Shown here in pieces: positions 26,457-26,826 of a DNA stretch of 26,826 nt. The notes under the pieces are model-generated. The model was not told the DNA's origin, did not search any database, and saw only the letters and a list, made by a program, of their open reading frames with translations. How positions within the stretch are numbered: position 1 is the first letter of the stretch; each line of letters begins with the position of its first letter. Source of the stretch: Burkholderiaceae bacterium (GTDB lineage Bacteria > Pseudomonadota > Gammaproteobacteria > Burkholderiales > Burkholderiaceae); assembly GCA_017998575.1 (NCBI GenBank), contig JAGOCV010000005.1:1-26826 (forward strand), written 5' to 3'. Made by a program: the position numbers and the translations under genes.

Positions 26457-26826
26457 ATGAGTGCGCACGCCAGTCCCCCGTCTCCCCTCCTGAGCCGCAA
26501 CGTCGTCATCGCGGGCAGTGTGGTCCTGTTCCACGTCGCCGCGCTGTGGGCCATCCAGAGCGGCCTGCTGCGCCGTGCCGTCGAGGTCATCGTGCCGGCC
26601 GAGATCATCGTGCAGCTGATGGAGCCGCCGCGCGTGGCTCCGCCCCCGCCGCCGCCACCCCAGCAGCGTCCCCGGCCTGCCCCTCGCGCGCCCACGCCGC
26701 CGCCGGCACCTCAACCCATCGCCATTCCCGACCCGACACCCGCCCCAGAAGCCCCCACGGGCGTGGTCGTGCCGCCTGCGCCCGCGCCCATCGCCCCGCC
26801 TGCGCCCCCGGCACCGCCTGCGCCAC
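26457..26826 (+). CDS. tonB: TonB energy transducer, 5' part only (runs off right edge)
   Basis: The visible 123 residues start MSAHASPPSPLLSRN, followed by one transmembrane anchor (about 15-35, VVIAGSVVLFHVAALWAI). Next come RRAVEVIVPAEIIVQLMEPP and then a long Pro/Ala-rich region (PPPPPPPQQRPRP, PAPQPIAIPDPTPAPEAP) that runs to the window edge. This is the TonB layout: an inner-membrane anchor that pairs with ExbB/ExbD, then a rigid Pro-rich periplasmic spanner. The C-terminal receptor-binding domain lies outside. His26 can serve as the anchor His; the nearest upstream Ser is five residues before it, not four as in E. coli. exbB and exbD are expected downstream but not seen. Position after bfd supports the call. 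Confidence 0.88.
   Translation, partial: MSAHASPPSPLLSRNVVIAGSVVLFHVAALWAIQSGLLRRAVEVIVPAEIIVQLMEPPRVAPPPPPPPQQRPRPAPRAPTPPPAPQPIAIPDPTPAPEAPTGVVVPPAPAPIAPPAPPAPPAP

Noticed and set aside
26640..26826. Proline/alanine codon repetition as a possible tandem repeat or CRISPR-like array
   Set aside because: It is the Pro-rich spanner of TonB; units are irregular and in frame with the coding sequence.

Overview
The window is GC-rich bacterial chromosomal DNA with dense, short-spaced operons. The proteins (AhpC/AhpF, PpsA/PpsR, Bfr, Bfd, a TonB of the 'VEVIVPAEI' type) and the style of the Fur-box candidates point to a betaproteobacterium, most likely Burkholderiales. This assignment is inferred from remembered protein families and was not tested by a search. 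I see no rRNA, tRNA, insertion sequence, CRISPR array or prophage.

Layout. (1) 1-4861, minus strand: the start of rpsF, a large VC_2705-type sodium:solute symporter, and ppsA. ppsR is divergent from ppsA on the plus strand (5081-5917); its product is the regulatory kinase/pyrophosphorylase of PpsA. (2) 6147-9096, plus strand: an oxidative-stress and iron-storage block, ahpC, ahpF and bfr, with clear hairpin-plus-T terminators after ahpC and after ahpF. (3) 9257-14112: a four-gene operon behind a good Fur-box candidate, encoding imelysin, a di-heme oxidoreductase, a second imelysin and a DUF1513 protein. All are predicted to be exported and fit periplasmic iron handling. (4) 14313-18803: a five-gene operon behind a second Fur-like box, encoding a PepSY membrane protein, DUF2271, DUF4198, ApbE flavin transferase and a membrane-anchored diflavin reductase. 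(5) 18982-24106: a MacA-MacB-outer membrane lipoprotein tripartite exporter with overlapping gene ends. (6) 24167-25970: a PiuC-type Fe(II)/2-oxoglutarate hydroxylase and an FMN-dependent alpha-hydroxy-acid dehydrogenase. (7) 26088 to the end: bfd behind a promoter with an embedded Fur-like box, a possible 24-residue membrane peptide, and the 5' part of tonB.

How it fits together. From about 8.6 kb to the end the theme is iron: storage (Bfr), release (Bfd), periplasmic iron proteins (imelysins, DUF1513, di-heme protein), TonB energy transduction, and an iron-linked hydroxylase. No TonB-dependent receptor lies in the window.

The most interesting system is operon 4. Its DUF2271 protein carries a DGVSGAT sequence that matches the ApbE flavinylation motif, and it sits in one operon with ApbE, a His-rich PepSY membrane protein and an NADPH-type diflavin reductase. 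This suggests a trans-membrane electron path from cytosolic NAD(P)H to a covalently flavinylated periplasmic protein, possibly to reduce ferric iron or ferric-siderophore. The odd detail is that this ApbE shows no signal peptide.
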